Source: Pararge aegeria
Lineage: Eukaryota > Arthropoda > Insecta > Lepidoptera > Nymphalidae
Direction: 5' to 3'
Assembly (NCBI RefSeq): GCF_905163445.1
Contig: NC_053190.1
Location: forward strand, 2,854,501 to 2,918,500
DNA: 64,000 bases
Of the stretch, positions 34,501 to 44,879 are shown piece after piece. Position 1 is the first letter of the stretch, and every line of letters begins with the position of its first letter. The notes below the pieces were generated by a model. That model worked only from the letters and a program-made list of their open reading frames with translations. It did not search any database and was not told the origin of the DNA. The position numbers and the translations under genes are program-made.

Positions 34501-37238
34501 AAGATACTCGGAACAACATAGGTAAATAGATATCTTCCTGAATCTATAATCTTATCTGTGGTTTCATAGAGTTCAAGATTTCCTTTGTGGCTATCGATAG
34601 CCTAGATTCTTTTTACTTGTAAATTAAAACAATTAACAATTATTTGTGTTCCTTTTAATGTAACAAACGTTTTTAACCAATTCGATTACTAAACAACAAA
34701 TATTTAACATGATAATATCCCGCTACGAGCCTTGTACGACAAAAGTTGAGCGAGCGGGGAATATGATGCGGTGTGTCGCAGGATAAAAGTTCGGATGGGA
34801 CATAGAATTAAAAACATACAGAACCCTAATTCAGCCATTATTGCACGCATTGCTTTTTTTTAAACAGAGAACATTCCTGAAGCTAAAGCATACCACTCCG
34901 TCAGGGACTTGCACCCACTAAAAACTCTGTGTGTCCCTCGACATACCTATAAGTGAGAGTATGAGATTCACTTGCGTATTCACCGCACGGGTGGCGCCAA
35001 GGTTTTGACCCCCAATGCATGGCGGGTCCCATCGTCGGCCTGGTCACTGCCGAATCCTCCAGCTAATTATTGCATGCATTCAATGAGTCCAAAACCAGTG
35101 AAAACGCCCAGCGCACGTCTCAATTTACAACATTCAACTTTTTCCCATTTTCGCATTTTATGGTAAACGTTTAGAACGTTTTTAAAAGAAAAATTAGATT
35201 AGTAGACATTAAAGGTAAAATAATTACTGTCAACTGCTAAATGGTATGAAGTGAGAAACACTACTATAGTGGAGTGGTTTTTGATGCTCCCATATTAGCC
35301 GTGTACACGGTTACTGTATGTTTTTAGATCTGTGGTGTAGAGCAACTTTACGATAGTTAAGTTTCATAAGAAACATCTGCAAGGTTCTTACCAATCTGGT
35401 TGTTGACTTTGTTATCAGCCTTATGGCGCAGCCAGTCTTCGTAGCCCTGCTTGACGGCGGTCACCAACACCATAAAACTTAACGGCGCGATGCTCGTAAA
35501 TGGGGAGACTGGACTATCTGCGAATCAATTAAATTATAATAGGTATATTTAATACGTTTAGTTCTTCAGAAATATAGGTTAACAACAAAAAAACAACAAC
35601 GTTCAACCGAATTACGAAATAATATTGAAGGATGCATAAGTATATTTCATAAAGAATAACCCTGTAAGAATAATGTTACCTAATCATTTACAACGTGTAA
35701 ATGAAAATATTTCTTTAAATCCATAATTATTATCAAATATATTACTTTTAAGAAACTATTACTATTAAGAAAGTATAAGCAATGCCTATCTCTAGTTAAT
35801 TACTCAGTAGCTACTTTACAAGATTGCCGATGCTGATAAAGTTTCCGGTTTATCCGAACTGAAAATGTGAAGCCGCCGACAAATCCGACAACAACAAAGC
35901 GACCGGGCTGTGTCGGCTTAAATGTGTAGAATCCATAAACAAAAGCTTCTCTGTATCGAGTTTTAAATATATAAGTTTATAAGTTGGAATCTTATTGCGT
36001 CGTCTTTTTCCGCAGGGGACCCCCAAAAACCAATATACCCGTAACAATATCAACAAACAGACAGAGGCCTTTAGTCCAATAGAGGACAGTGATAGGCTAT
36101 CGATTGAAGTAAGTAGGACGTACAAAAAATGAATAGCGCATAAAAATAAGGGCTTCGGTTACCGTAAATATTATTGCATATTGAAATTACAGGTTAGATG
36201 GATGGTATAATTTCAATATATTGATCGGCTTGTAACCGACTAGGTAAGTACCGCGTACTTACTTAGTGGGTTTCCTCGTTATTGTGACTTGGATTACCCT
36301 TCACGAGGAAACAACAGCTGTTGTCGACATACGTCCTGTAATTCTTTAAGAGATGGCAACGCGTTGACGGAAATGTCGATTGGTCAATTAGATTGACCAC
36401 GATAAATTCGTGAGGTAATATAAGAATGACCATGAAGATAAATAAATAAATAAATATACTACGACAACACACACATCGATCTAGCGATCTAGACCCAAAG
36501 TAAGCCTAAGTAAGCGTAGCTTGTGTTATAGGTACTAAGATGACTGATGAATATTTTTATGAATAATATACATTAATACTTAGAATATACATATAAACAC
36601 CCAGACACTGAAAAACTTTCATGCTCATCACACAAACATTTACCAGTAGTGGGAATCGAACCCACGGCCACGACTTAGAAAGCAGGTTCGCTGCCCACTG
36701 CTCCAGTCGGCCGTCCAAATCCATTTCTATGTCCCGTTTCCATTAACCTGAGGCGAAGATACCTTTATACCTTTATCTTGCAATCACTGCTGTCAAACGT
36801 CACTTTTGTTTTTTTATTGTATGCAAAAGTGACGTTTGACAGCAGTGATTGCAAGATTTACGCCTGTCGCGAGATACGTAATCACCCTGCGGAACGCATG
36901 ATGGCAACAATGCTGCTTTGCGGCAGAAATAAGCAAGCGATAGTAGTTTCCGGGACGAGCTCTAGTACTTGTAGCAGGAGTGTAGCAGGAGTTTATTACA
37001 AATTAAAGAACAATTAAAAAGAGACTTTAAACTTACCAATAACAATAGCAATTATGGTGACAGTCAGGAAGTAAAAGTTTACAACTCTCCGGAACTGCTC
37101 GCTGAGATTCTTCGGTATAAACATGAGCAGAGAGTATTTGGAGGTCTTGATTTTGTTGTGCTTACGGCGCTTTCCACCTTCCTCCACAACGCCAACCTCG
37201 ATCTGCCGCGTTTGCGATGCCGCGGAGACTTTGTTCGA
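22532..37238 (-). CDS. P4-ATPase phospholipid flippase, ATP11-like (N-terminus not found)
   Basis: Sixteen exons on the minus strand: 37037-37238, 35392-35517, 33205-33426, 32750-32929, 31968-32273, 31253-31500, 30644-31051, 29605-29776, 28898-29088, 27725-28006, 27162-27298, 26019-26154, 25714-25859, 24839-25006, 23452-23607, 22532-22724 (TAA). All phases agree; 3273 nt, 1090 residues. Numbering from the first visible residue: first membrane pair at about 50-90 (NFYFLTVTIIAIVI, then PVSPFTSIAPL); actuator loop DGET at 164; membrane helices 3-4 with PMSLYV; phosphorylated Asp in DKTGT at 385; nucleotide-domain KGAE at 570; TGDK at 682; GDGAND at 797; six C-terminal membrane helices from GHWYYQR onward. 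The order and the loops YEDWLRHKADN and SSPDEKALVEAA place it with ATP11 (class IF/IG/IH) flippases, which move aminophospholipids to the cytosolic leaflet with a CDC50 partner. About 30-50 N-terminal residues should lie in exons above 37238 that I could not identify. All catalytic motifs are intact, so it is probably functional. Confidence 0.93.
22753..22880 (-). mobile_element. SINE family C, 3' part
   Basis: Minus-strand tail part (CATCATCATC, then GGCCGTAGGATCACCACGGC on the plus strand) in the last flippase intron, directly behind the last-exon acceptor. Confidence 0.65.
22906..23213 (-). mobile_element. Non-autonomous Helitron, 5'-truncated copy
   Basis: Same family as 3336-3701: CTAG at 22906-22909 and the end hairpin AGCCCG/CGGGCT at 22917-22934. 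It lacks the TC start; similarity stops near 23213. Last flippase intron. Confidence 0.8.
23862..23985 (-). mobile_element. tRNA-like SINE family B
   Basis: Plus strand reads TTCGGAACTGCGACTTTGAACC...GGCAATCGCGGCCTGAGCGC, the reverse of a tRNA-like head (GCGCTCAGGCCGCGATTGCC). It matches copies at 32975, 41800 and 44880. Confidence 0.65.
24100..24298 (+). mobile_element. LINE 3' tail ending in TTTGA repeats
   Basis: Ends ...CAAATAAACGACTTGATTTG then repeated TTTGATTTGATTT. A LINE tail distinct from families A-C. Confidence 0.5.
24330..24720. repeat. Dispersed repeat D, second copy
   Basis: AATAATAAATGATTAGTTTA at the left is mirrored by GTTTAAACTATTATTTTTATT-like sequence about 90 bp on; then the AAGATAATGGTT and CATTCCTGCCTTA blocks shared with 1865-2350. 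Flippase intron. Confidence 0.5.
26330..27130. repeat. Decayed two-part tandem repeat (about 50-bp unit)
   Basis: Many diverged copies of GCGCCCGATATGGGACTTGG (about 23 bp) alternating with a related piece of 27-28 bp, GCACCCAATGTGGGACTT plus a TGGTTGCATTG-like end. Two blocks (26330-26545 and 26685-27130) are separated by a LINE-like tail. The ORFs found across it on both strands are by-products of repeat periodicity. The array starts 32 bp from the flippase exon carrying GDGAND. Confidence 0.85.
27416..27545 (-). mobile_element. Helitron-like 3' end, degraded
   Basis: TAGCTGTTGCCCGCGTCTTC on the plus strand is the reversed end seen in the Helitrons at 16939 and 46573, with CTAG mutated to GTAG. 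The far end is unclear. Confidence 0.4.
28030..28250. repeat. Dispersed repeat D, partial copy with inverted ends
   Basis: GAAAATTGAGCTTAATTTGC near the left and AAGCTTAATTTTCATAATAT near the right are inverted relatives; a small hairpin CTCCGC/GCGGAG sits between them. Related to the right part of 24330-24720. Confidence 0.5.
28640..28797 (+). mobile_element. Helitron-like fragment
   Basis: Contains the degenerate block TTCATCCGTTCGGGAGCTAC followed by AATGCCACAGATAGACACAC, a common non-autonomous Helitron body. Its right edge runs into the hairpin at 28798. Confidence 0.4.
28798..28859. repeat. 21-bp hairpin
   Basis: Arms 28798-28818 and 28839-28859 are exact reverse complements; the 20-nt spacer can pair further with a 1-nt bulge. 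It lies 39 nt from the end of flippase exon 28898-29088, inside the intron. Confidence 0.93.
29125..29292 (+). mobile_element. RTE-type LINE, 3' end, with hairpin
   Basis: Carries the conserved 3' end of Lepidoptera RTE elements: ACAAAAGACCTATGTCCAGC, then AGTGGACGTCTATCGGTTGA and a (GAT)n tail. It contains a 12-bp perfect inverted repeat (29182-29193 / 29199-29210), extendable by six more pairs after one mismatch. Confidence 0.75.
29455..29590 (+). mobile_element. LINE family C, 3' tail
   Basis: Block AGAGATCTCTTTAAGCGATA followed by AGGCCGCCTTTTGA. Lies just downstream of flippase exon 29605-29776 within the intron. Confidence 0.6.
29960..30075 (-). mobile_element. LINE family C, 3' tail
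   Basis: Reverse orientation of the same block (GGCGGCCTTATCGCTAGG...CCAGGCAACC). Bases 30076-30640 that follow are AT-rich intron with nothing recognised. Confidence 0.65.
32412..32700. mobile_element. MITE-like repeat E
   Basis: Begins TACAACGTGTAACCGAATTA and shares ATTTATTTTTCCATAC, TGACAACCCTATTGAAGATA and a GTGTCTGATTTCTTTC block with 49150-49637; the GTCACATGATTTTAATTT block is shared with 37640-37900. No ORF. Confidence 0.55.
32975..33045 (-). mobile_element. tRNA-like SINE family B, head
   Basis: Plus strand AATCGCGGCCTGAGCGCTTT, then GATTAAGCTACGGCTCTCC: the reversed head of family B. Truncated. Confidence 0.55.
33140..33177 (+). mobile_element. Helitron-type 3' end
   Basis: Ends GCAGACGAAGTCGCGGACAG AAG then CTAG (33174-33177). 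Only the last 40 bp are recognisable. It lies 28 bp from flippase exon 33205-33426. Confidence 0.5.
33483..33870 (-). mobile_element. LINE family B, 3' fragment ending in a hairpin
   Basis: Minus strand codes the end of an RT ORF (LPKFKQYIKTHLTNRSYYTI) and the 3' UTR ending in AATTTGAATTTGAATTC. Shares the tail block CATTTATTTCAAGTAGGC with 53420 and 54735. Its 5' break coincides with the 13-bp inverted repeat at 33840-33870. Confidence 0.75.
33840..33870. repeat. 13-bp hairpin at a LINE 5' break
   Basis: 33840-33852 pairs exactly with 33858-33870 around a 5-nt loop. Confidence 0.9.
34123..34262 (+). mobile_element. SINE family A, 3' half
   Basis: Body from TATACTATAAGTATTTATG to GTCGTAGTATATGTATTTATT; the tRNA-like head is missing. 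Bases 34263-35391 hold no exon or clear repeat apart from a degraded Helitron-like end near 34270. Confidence 0.75.
36441..36715 (-). mobile_element. tRNA-derived SINE family A, full copy
   Basis: Full minus-strand copy with ATAAATAAATAAATA tail and head GGCCGACTGGAGCAGTGGGC. A small local duplication (GATCTAGCGATCTAG) lies near the tail. Confidence 0.88.
36776..36856. repeat. Perfect 33-bp hairpin, 15-nt loop
   Basis: 36776-36808 and 36824-36856 are exact reverse complements (33 of 33), with a T-rich 15-nt loop. It lies in the flippase intron between exons 35392-35517 and 37037-37238. It has no TIR/TSD signs of a transposon that I can see. The size is within the range of a small-RNA precursor hairpin, but nothing in the sequence proves transcription. 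Confidence 0.97.
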
Positions 37239-37284
37239 CTGCGGACAAGACCAAAATCAAAAAAAACACACATAACTAAGTTGG

Positions 37285-37375
37285 AGTTGCGTGCCGAGAT
37301 TCGTACTCGAAATCCTCCAAAGGGTGGCCGAAGCCTTTTCCATAAAGCTTTCCATCACCATCGTTTTACTTACTG
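37285..37375 (-). mobile_element. SINE family C, head fragment
   Basis: Plus strand GTGCCGAGATTCGTACTCGA with CCAAAGGGTGGCCGAAGCC is the reversed tRNA-like head of family C. Confidence 0.55.
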
Positions 37376-37639
37376 GGCTATTTATCAGTTACGATAACTT
37401 ATATCAGTAACCTTTTGACACCCCCCTCTAAAACCTGCTGATGTCACGACTCAATAAGAATTAACACATTTAGAAAATTATATGAACGCAAAATTATTTT
37501 ATATTATTGTCATTACGTGGCCTATATCGCGCGGGCTCGCATTTCACTGGAAACTACTACACCTGTATCAAGTACAATATTATCCAATAGGCAAAAGTAG
37601 AATACAAACTAAACCAACTTAAAACAAGGCTAAAGTAGG

Positions 37640-37900
37640 AAAATTAGATAAAATTAAAATTATTTAGCGATACCTACGCTACGCGCCGCTCACCTAATAA
37701 AGTAACCGGGGTCACATGATTTTAATTTTGCATGTGACGTTAGGGCTGTATCTGATTGCTTTCGGTAAAAACTATGGCAGTGGTTTACTCAAAAACTTTT
37801 AGGTTTTCGGTTTCACAGATAAGTCTCAGAGACATTACATGCAACTCTAAAGCCTGTAAAGTTTTATTTCGGTTTTCATTTACACGTTGTACACCTACCT
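37640..37900. mobile_element. MITE-like repeat E
   Basis: Contains TCACATGATTTTAATTTTGC, TCTGATTGCTTTCGGTAAAA, CACAGATAAGTCTCAGAGAC and ends CGGTTTTCATTTACACGTTG, the inverted form of the start of the copy at 32412. Confidence 0.55.
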
Positions 37901-38224
37901 ATAGGTACGAAGAGTTACATACAGATATAAGTTTATAACTGATAAAATCCAATGCTTATCAAATCAAATACACGTGTATAAATTATCTGATTAATAAAAA
38001 TGCAAATAATACATAAATTAACATAGACAATATTCTGGTAAAACACGAAATAACATTGAGCCGCTCAAATACCTATCCATACAAATCTAGGTATAGGTAA
38101 ATAACGGAGTTTGGACTTGGGAAGAATAAATCCTGCGACAAGAGACTAGGGTTGTGCCATAAATATATCTTGGTTTGAACAGTGTATACAAATATTCATA
38201 CACATATATAAATATGTAATGTGT

Positions 38225-38415
38225 AGTTGTTAGTGCTTTGGCCTCCCTTTCAGGAGAGACTAGTTTGATATTTTCCTTCACCGTTCAAGCAAGTGATATT
38301 TTAATTACTTAAAATGCACATAACTTAGGAAAGTTACAGGCGTGCTAGGATTCGAACTCCGCCCCTCGAAAGTGAGGCCGAAGTATTGAACTTACCACTG
38401 CGCTATCAGCGTTTC
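38225..38415 (-). mobile_element. SINE family C, head half
   Basis: Plus strand GTGCTAGGATTCGAACTCCG and CCACTGCGCTATCAGC are the reversed B box and A box regions; the 3' half is missing. Confidence 0.65.
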
Positions 38416-38630
38416 ATTCGATGATTATTATTATAATTATCTATCATGATTGTATATTGTTAATAATGCTAATAGCTTATGTTGTATATAATCTGTTTTG
38501 GGCGCCATTTCTCCAAGATCCCGGAAGACGTCGACGCGAGCGGAAACGATAAGAGGTTGTAAAGTTTAAATTCGGAAAAGGCACGTCGAATTACGAGTTT
38601 AATGAATAACCTATTTTCAAAACTTCCGGA

Positions 38631-38677
38631 GCCCATTGAAGAAAGTTTGTAAAGTTATTCAAACTTTCCTAATGGGC
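38631..38677. repeat. Imperfect hairpin (16 paired bases)
   Basis: GCCCATT (38631-38637) pairs with AATGGGC (38671-38677) and GAAAGTTTG (38641-38649) with CAAACTTTC (38660-38668); a small 3/2-nt internal loop separates them. Confidence 0.8.
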
Positions 38678-39251
38678 CCCACTTAACTGCTATTAATTTG
38701 TTTGTAATTATAATTCTACAAGGAGTTAGGACTAAGTTAGCCACAAGGAATCGTGAGTCGTGAGACACTATGCGACGAAAAGTGTGGACTCAAGGACTGA
38801 GCGTGAACATTTTTCTGCGACTATCAAGTTAATCGATATTTGCCATGTGTGCATACGTTAAAAGCTGTTTAATGATTAATTAAAGCCCGGTTTCACAATT
38901 CGACCTTAACGCAATCTAGAAAGCCAAACTTAGTTTATACATTGAAATAGGTTCCCGACTGTAGTTTGAACATTTGAACGTATAATAATTAGCAAACTTG
39001 GTTTCCAAAGCGAAAAATCGAATAAACATGACATTCGTGAAAGAATTTCTGAATGTCACTCTTCCAAAGAATGTCTGTCGTGGTGACTCTATAACAAAAA
39101 AATAACTTATAAAATTTTATTAACCCTACGACATCTCTTACGACAACTGGAGCTAAATTATGAATTTTGGAATTTGAACATTTTACAAATGTCCATTCAG
39201 GACACTCTTCTCCGAATCGAAAACTTTGTTTTTTATGTTTCTCAACGATAT

Positions 39252-39287
39252 TACCGACGACCTACCTGGCCAGGTAGGTCGTCGGTA
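39252..39287. repeat. Perfect 36-bp palindrome without spacer
   Basis: 18 bp of each arm match around the centre GG|CC between 39269 and 39270 (ACGACCTACCTGG/CCAGGTAGGTCGT at the core). It is not AT-rich, so chance is a poor explanation. Intergenic or in an undetected flippase 5' intron. Confidence 0.97.
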
Positions 39288-39802
39288 CGAAAAATTCATT
39301 ACGTCATCACACTTACAGCTATGCTCTAATTAGAGACATGGTTTATTTTTACCACTAAAGTCCCCAAAACTCTAATACAGATTTTTCTTATTGGGGAAAT
39401 GTTTGGCCACTGATGGAAATGCCCCTTTTGCGCAAAGAATCAGACTGACTGTTCAGCGCACAAACTATAATTTATACTTTGGTAGTTTAGGTTGGTAATT
39501 TTACTTGATAAATAAATATTTTATTCCGATATTCAATGTCGAATATAATATTTATAGTTTAATATCGAGCGGCTGCAATTTTACCTCTACAGCTTTAGTA
39601 ATTTCTGTAGAAAATGGCTGTGACATACCGACAGTCAGACAGGTGAACGGGTGAAAGGACGAGCCATTTTAAAATTTAAATACGCATTTGAGAACGAAGA
39701 AAAACGATTTTAAGGGCCATTTTATATTAGTACTTTTATTATATGGAATATATTTTTCTAACATCTTCATGATAAACAGAGCTATACTGCGCAGGGTATA
39801 AA

Positions 39803-40050
39803 TAAATAAATATACTACGATAATACACACATCGCCAACTAGCCCCAAAGTAAGCGTAGCTTGTGTTATGTCTAAGATGACTGATGAATGTTTTTATGAT
39901 TAATATACATAAATACTTATAATATATTTATATATAAACACTGAAAAACGTTCATGTTCATCACACTAAAATTTTCCAGTTGTGGGAATCGAACCCACGA
40001 CCTTGGACTCAGAAAGCAGGGTCGCTGTCCACTGCGCCAATCGACCGTCA
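39803..40050 (-). mobile_element. tRNA-derived SINE family A, full copy
   Basis: Head (reversed) CACTGCGCCAATCGACCG, B box GGGAATCGAACCC, body and ATAAATAAATA tail. The 300 bp to its right (40050-41430) show no gene; parts of 38880-39080 recur there (AGCCAAACTTAGTTTATAC / AGCCGAACTTATTTTATAC), so an unclassified repeat is present in both. Confidence 0.88.
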
Positions 40051-41439
40051 AATGTGCGAGGTATTAGTCCTGCAAAGGGCCACCATGAGTTCATCGATCG
40101 GAGGAGTAGGTGTTAAGACTTGTGTCTGTAATTACACAGGAAACCACGCTCTTCAGACCGGGACACTGCAATGCTGCTTTGCGGCAGAAATAAGTCCTAA
40201 AGAGCCCTGACACCACAAGCTACTAAAAGTAGAGTTCAGTTCCTGCTCTCTAACTTTTGAATCCTGTGACGTGACGATATTGAATCCTTGAATCTACAGG
40301 AATAAGCGCAATCAAGGAAGCCGAACTTATTTTATACAATGAAATAGGTTCCCGGCTGCAGTTTGAACATTTCAACGCATAATAATTAGCAAGCTTGGTT
40401 TCCAAAGCGAGCAATGAAATAAACATGAAACTATACGCGTCATACACTTCGGATGCGTGAAAGAACTTCTGAATGCCACTCTTTCAACGAATGTCTGTCG
40501 TGGTGACTCTATAACGAGAAAGCCACATGAAATTTTAAACTCCGGTCATTCTCTCGGCGATAGCAATGCTGTCTGGCGGCAGAAATAAGTCCCGGGGAGC
40601 TCTTTAACGACAAGCTACTAAAAGTAGAGTCGAGTTCCTTCGCCTTCTCTCTAACTTTTGATACATGACGATATAGAATCCTTGAATCTTCCGGAATAAA
40701 ATCGTTCTAAATTTAATTCTACAACCTTGGTGGACTCTCTACGGTTCTTGAAAAATCTAACAGATCCTCCCTTCTTAACACAAGGCATCCCTGTTTTAAA
40801 CTCTACATTATTTACATCAACGTCCCAATTTGACAAATTTTTTTTATTCCACTACAAGCTAGCCCTTGAGACTGCAATCTCACCTGGTGGTAAGTCATGA
40901 TAGAATCTAAGATGGTAGCGGGCTAACCTGTTACGGAGTATGGTAGTCGTACCCCTTTCAACGCGACATCGCACCGGAACACTAAATCGCTACGCGGCAC
41001 GGCTTTGTCGGTAGGGTGGTAACTAGCCACGGCTAAAGCCTCCAGACCAGACCAGAGAAAATTCTGAAATTATAAATTCCCAAATTGCCCCTGCCGGCAA
41101 TTGAATCCGGGACTTCCAACTCGAAACCACGATAACTGCTGCGCCAAGAAGGTCGTCAAATGTTCCTAAAGTTATGCTACACATATCTCGTTGCTTACCA
41201 TATAATTCAAGAACTTTCCCCAATATTAAGTGACACTAGCTTATAATTGGCTATGGCCTATGTAGGCTTATGGTTGCATATTCAGCGCTTTGAATGATTA
41301 AAGCGGTCTGGCTGGTTGATGCCTCCTTATCAGTAAGTCGACAATCGTATCAAAGCCCGGAAATGAGTCCTTAACATTCTTGCGACATCACTTGAATTAT
41401 TTTTAATGAAATCTTTATTTTATTTGCTTAATACGCATG

Positions 41440-41727
41440 GAAAAGTAAGAGGTGCGTGCTAGGATTCGAACTCGGGCCCTCGAGAGTGATGCCGAAGTCC
41501 TAACCACTAGGCTATCACAGCTAATGCAATTAAAATAGCATTTGCTTCAATGGTGAAGGAAAAACTCGTGAGGAAACCTGCATGCCTGAGAGTTCTACAT
41601 AATGTTATCAAAGGCGTGTGGAGTTCACCAATCCGCACTGGCCCAGCATGGTGGACTACGGCCTAAATCCTTCTCATTGTGGGGCCAAGCCCTGTAGGGC
41701 CGGTGTTTAGGTATGATGATGAAATCT
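41440..41727. mobile_element. Two SINE family C pieces joined head to head
   Basis: 41440-41520 is the reversed head (GTGCTAGGATTCGAACTCGG). From about 41525 the body runs forwards (AATTAAAATAGCATTTGCTT to the GATGATGAA tail at 41727). The turn lies at the shared GCTAATGCAATT region, so this is an inversion within one element or two insertions. Confidence 0.7.
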
Positions 41728-41799
41728 GTACTCCGATAATTTAAAAACTAGTTAAGATTACATGTAACAAGATATTTTTATAATTTATATAAGTGTTTT

Positions 41800-41912
41800 T
41801 ACCTACACTTGGAGGAATTATCAATTTTATAAATTTAAAATGTGTATACAAAATTTCGGAACCGACAGGATTTGAACCTGCGACTCTCGGGCAATCGCGG
41901 CCTGAGCGCTTA
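41800..41912 (-). mobile_element. tRNA-like SINE family B
   Basis: Plus strand GACAGGATTTGAACCTGCGA (reversed B box) and GCGGCCTGAGCGC, the best kept copy of this family here. Confidence 0.7.
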
Positions 41913-41940
41913 ATTATTTTTATTATTTAAAAAAATATCA

Positions 41941-42370
41941 AAGTCCAAGTGGTCGAGGCGTCCACGTCCGCCCGACGTTGAGCCTAGGCGGCGACGCGCG
42001 ACGTCCGAAGCATGTCCTTTACGACCCTGACGATCAAATTACTACCGACAATGTGTCCCAACAGCACACAAATACACAGCCAACACAGCGTCGTGGAACG
42101 TGGATCCTTACCACGGTCACGGGGGCGTTCGGACTAAACAATGATTAGTCCAAAAGTCCACCAACACTCAGATTAACTTCGAACCGAGCAAAGGTCCAAG
42201 CCCTCGCAGGAGGCACCCTCGGGTCGACGTCTTCCACTCATCCCCCCCGATGTCGTCGAGTCCTGTGGCTCTTCTCATGGCGAGCTTTCGCGCTCGTCCC
42301 ACTCCCCCGGTGACGCCGTAGCAACTCCTCAGGTGGTTATCGGCAAGGGTCCATCCGAAAATCGAAACAG
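41941..42370 (-). other. GC-rich block, probably transposon-derived
   Basis: About 430 bp of clearly higher GC than its surroundings, sharply bounded. The minus strand has a 36-codon ORF (MRRATGLDDIGGDEW...) and a donor-like GTGGTAAGG near 42110. It may be a piece of a GC-rich retroelement or a 5' exon with promoter of the flippase; neither is proved. Confidence 0.35.
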
Positions 42371-42746
42371 TTGTTAAACATTGTGTGGCTACACCTAACT
42401 ACACCGGCAAAGCCCTTCAGATAGGAACACAACAAAGCTGCTGGGCGATAAAATAACAGCGTTAGTCCTCCGAACGAGCTCTTAGTAAAACTTTGTTTAG
42501 TTATAAACTACGAATTTGGTTTATTGTAAAAAAAAAGTTCACAATAATCACCCGCATCTGCGAAGCTTCACGCTAATGCTGGCGTCGGTGTTTCATGGCA
42601 AATAGGTACCTTCTGTCAGCGCAGGACACTCATAACTCAAGCCTGGCCGCCCACCGCCCGCCCGCCAGCCGGTCAATGTTGGCAGCGTGGGACCCTTTAC
42701 ATCTGGCATTCGCAAACTATCACTTTCCTTTATTGATATGATATTT

Positions 42747-42895
42747 CACGGCCGACTGGCGCAGTGGGCAGCGATCCTGCTCTCTGAGTCCAAGGTCGTG
42801 GGTTCGATTACCACAACTGAAAAATGTTTGTGTGATGAACATAAAAGTTTTTCATTGTCTGGGGGTTTATCTGTATATTAAAAGTATTTGATAAT
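42747..42895 (+). mobile_element. SINE family A, 5' half
   Basis: Head GGCCGACTGGCGCAGTGGGC and B box GGTTCGATTACC, body broken off near 42895. Confidence 0.8.
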
Positions 42896-43619
42896 ATCTC
42901 TAATATAATGGGGTGATATGATAATATCTGTAACAGGTTAGCCCGTAATAATCCGTAATAAAATAAAAATTAAGTACATTCTTACCTAATTAAGTTTAAT
43001 AATATATAATCGTATTTGAATGCGATAGTTAAATAGGTTATGGATATTAATGATCAACATTATAAAAATCCCCGGCCATACCCACACACCTGCTACGGTG
43101 TGTTTAATGTAGGTGTGTTAAAGTACCCACTGAGTATCTTTGTTTCTTTATATCACGGTTTTCCCGGAAATGAAGATATGAATTATTATTCAAAACCTTA
43201 TCGGTATTACCAATGTATGACGCTATTGTTGCGCATAATATAGTAATTCACTTTTACCCAACCACGGCGAAGTGAAGGATGGGGAATGTATGTACCTACG
43301 CATGTATGTGAACCTTACACTAGTGGGTGCTTCTGCTGCTAGATACCACCCTGCCGACAAAGGGGTGCATTGCACTTATTGTAAGGAAGGCAGTGCTGGA
43401 CTTTTATTATTATATATTATCTAAAATCAGTAAAATGTTCTACTTGACTTCTTGGACAGTTTTTAATTATCTATGGTAAATCTTGTTTAACGATAAATAT
43501 GTAACTATAACTTCAATATCCACTTTGCTTTATAACTTAGTTATCAAGATAAACATATTATAGTTAAGCAATGGTTAGTTATAGAATTATTTAATGTCAC
43601 GAGGTTAAAGTTATGATAC

Positions 43620-43800
43620 TTATTGTAAGGAAGGCAGTGCTGGACTAAAGGCCTCTCCCTACGGAAGGGTTTGCCCATAATTACCACGCTGGGCAGACGG
43701 GTTGCTGATCGCAGTAGATGGTTGTAGAAACACGAAAGACGCTGTTACCCGATCTCCGTTATATTCCCTGAGTCGCACCGGGGAAGTCCTTCAAATTAGT
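43620..43800 (+). mobile_element. LINE-like dispersed 3' end
   Basis: Block GCAGTGCTGGACTAAAGGCC...GGGCAGACGGGTTGCTGATC. A second copy lies at 59380-59570; reversed relatives lie at 49080-49150 and 50555-50650. RTE-like, by inference. Confidence 0.5.
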
Positions 43801-43855
43801 ATGCCACTGTGTCCGGTACTTATGTCTTTTAAAGGATTTGAAGAGTTTGAATATT

Positions 43856-44085
43856 CAGCCGAATGGCGCTTTTGAAGTCCAAGAGCGTGGGTTCGATTCC
43901 CAAGACTAGAAATAGTATGTGGGATGTACATGAATGTAGAACACCCGGTGTTTATCTGTACATTATAAGTATTTATGTATTTTATATAAACAAGAATATT
44001 CATCAGCTATCTTATTACCCATATCACAAGCTATGCTTACTTTGGGGCTAGATGGCGTAGTATATTAATTTATTTATTTATTCAT
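43856..44085 (+). mobile_element. SINE family A with a deleted head
   Basis: GCCGAATGGCGC is joined directly to TTTTGAAGTCCAAGAGCGTG, so about 25 nt between the A and B boxes are missing; the body and ATTTATTTATT tail are present. Confidence 0.75.
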
Positions 44086-44879
44086 AGGGTGGCGCATATG
44101 AGCTTGCACAGAGATGTAAAATCTTCATCCTGACTGAGGGGTACAATCCGACTTGATACGATCATTATCGCACAAACAAATGTGCAAATAAACACAAAAT
44201 ATATTAGGTACTCACGATTATTACATCAGATTATCATACGGTATCAATTTATGAAACACGGAAACGCTAAACTTTCAACTCACCCGCCACCAACATATCA
44301 GCAGGCAAAAAGAACGCAGGCAGTCACATAATCGTCCGTATAAATTATGCACCAATACACCGCACTTCCTCATTATACAGCTTTACACCATCACCATTAT
44401 ACATTATACACTATGTAGTATTATGTGCGATCCGGAATATACAAACTGTAAACACCAGGGCGGATGGACGACTGTAGCAAACGATGTGTCCGTTATCTTA
44501 TCGATACAAAGCCAATACGATATCAATAAAAAAGCAACGAATCACCTGATTGCGCCGGGCCCTAGACCTTCCAAACGATTTAAACTAAAGCTGTCCGAAC
44601 ACAGGGCAATCCGTTGCTTGACAGTACGTTGCAAATTGTTAGCGACTGATTGCATGTGTATTACCTACATTATACAGAGTATTTTAAGATTCAGCGCCAG
44701 GCCAGTAATATTGGTCGCCCAAAAAAATTATTAAAAAGCAGTGTGTCATTTCTTGTTTCAAACGTGTCTCATTGTAATATGGACCTTTGAAAAAGTAGAT
44801 CGAAACTGCAAGGTTTCCTACTAGATGACGCTACAGTCGCTATAAGATTGATGTGAAAGGCATATATTAATTTCGGCAT

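Noticed and set aside
44423..44734. 103-codon ORF, plus strand
   Set aside because: No family resemblance, no splice context, and composition like surrounding non-coding DNA.
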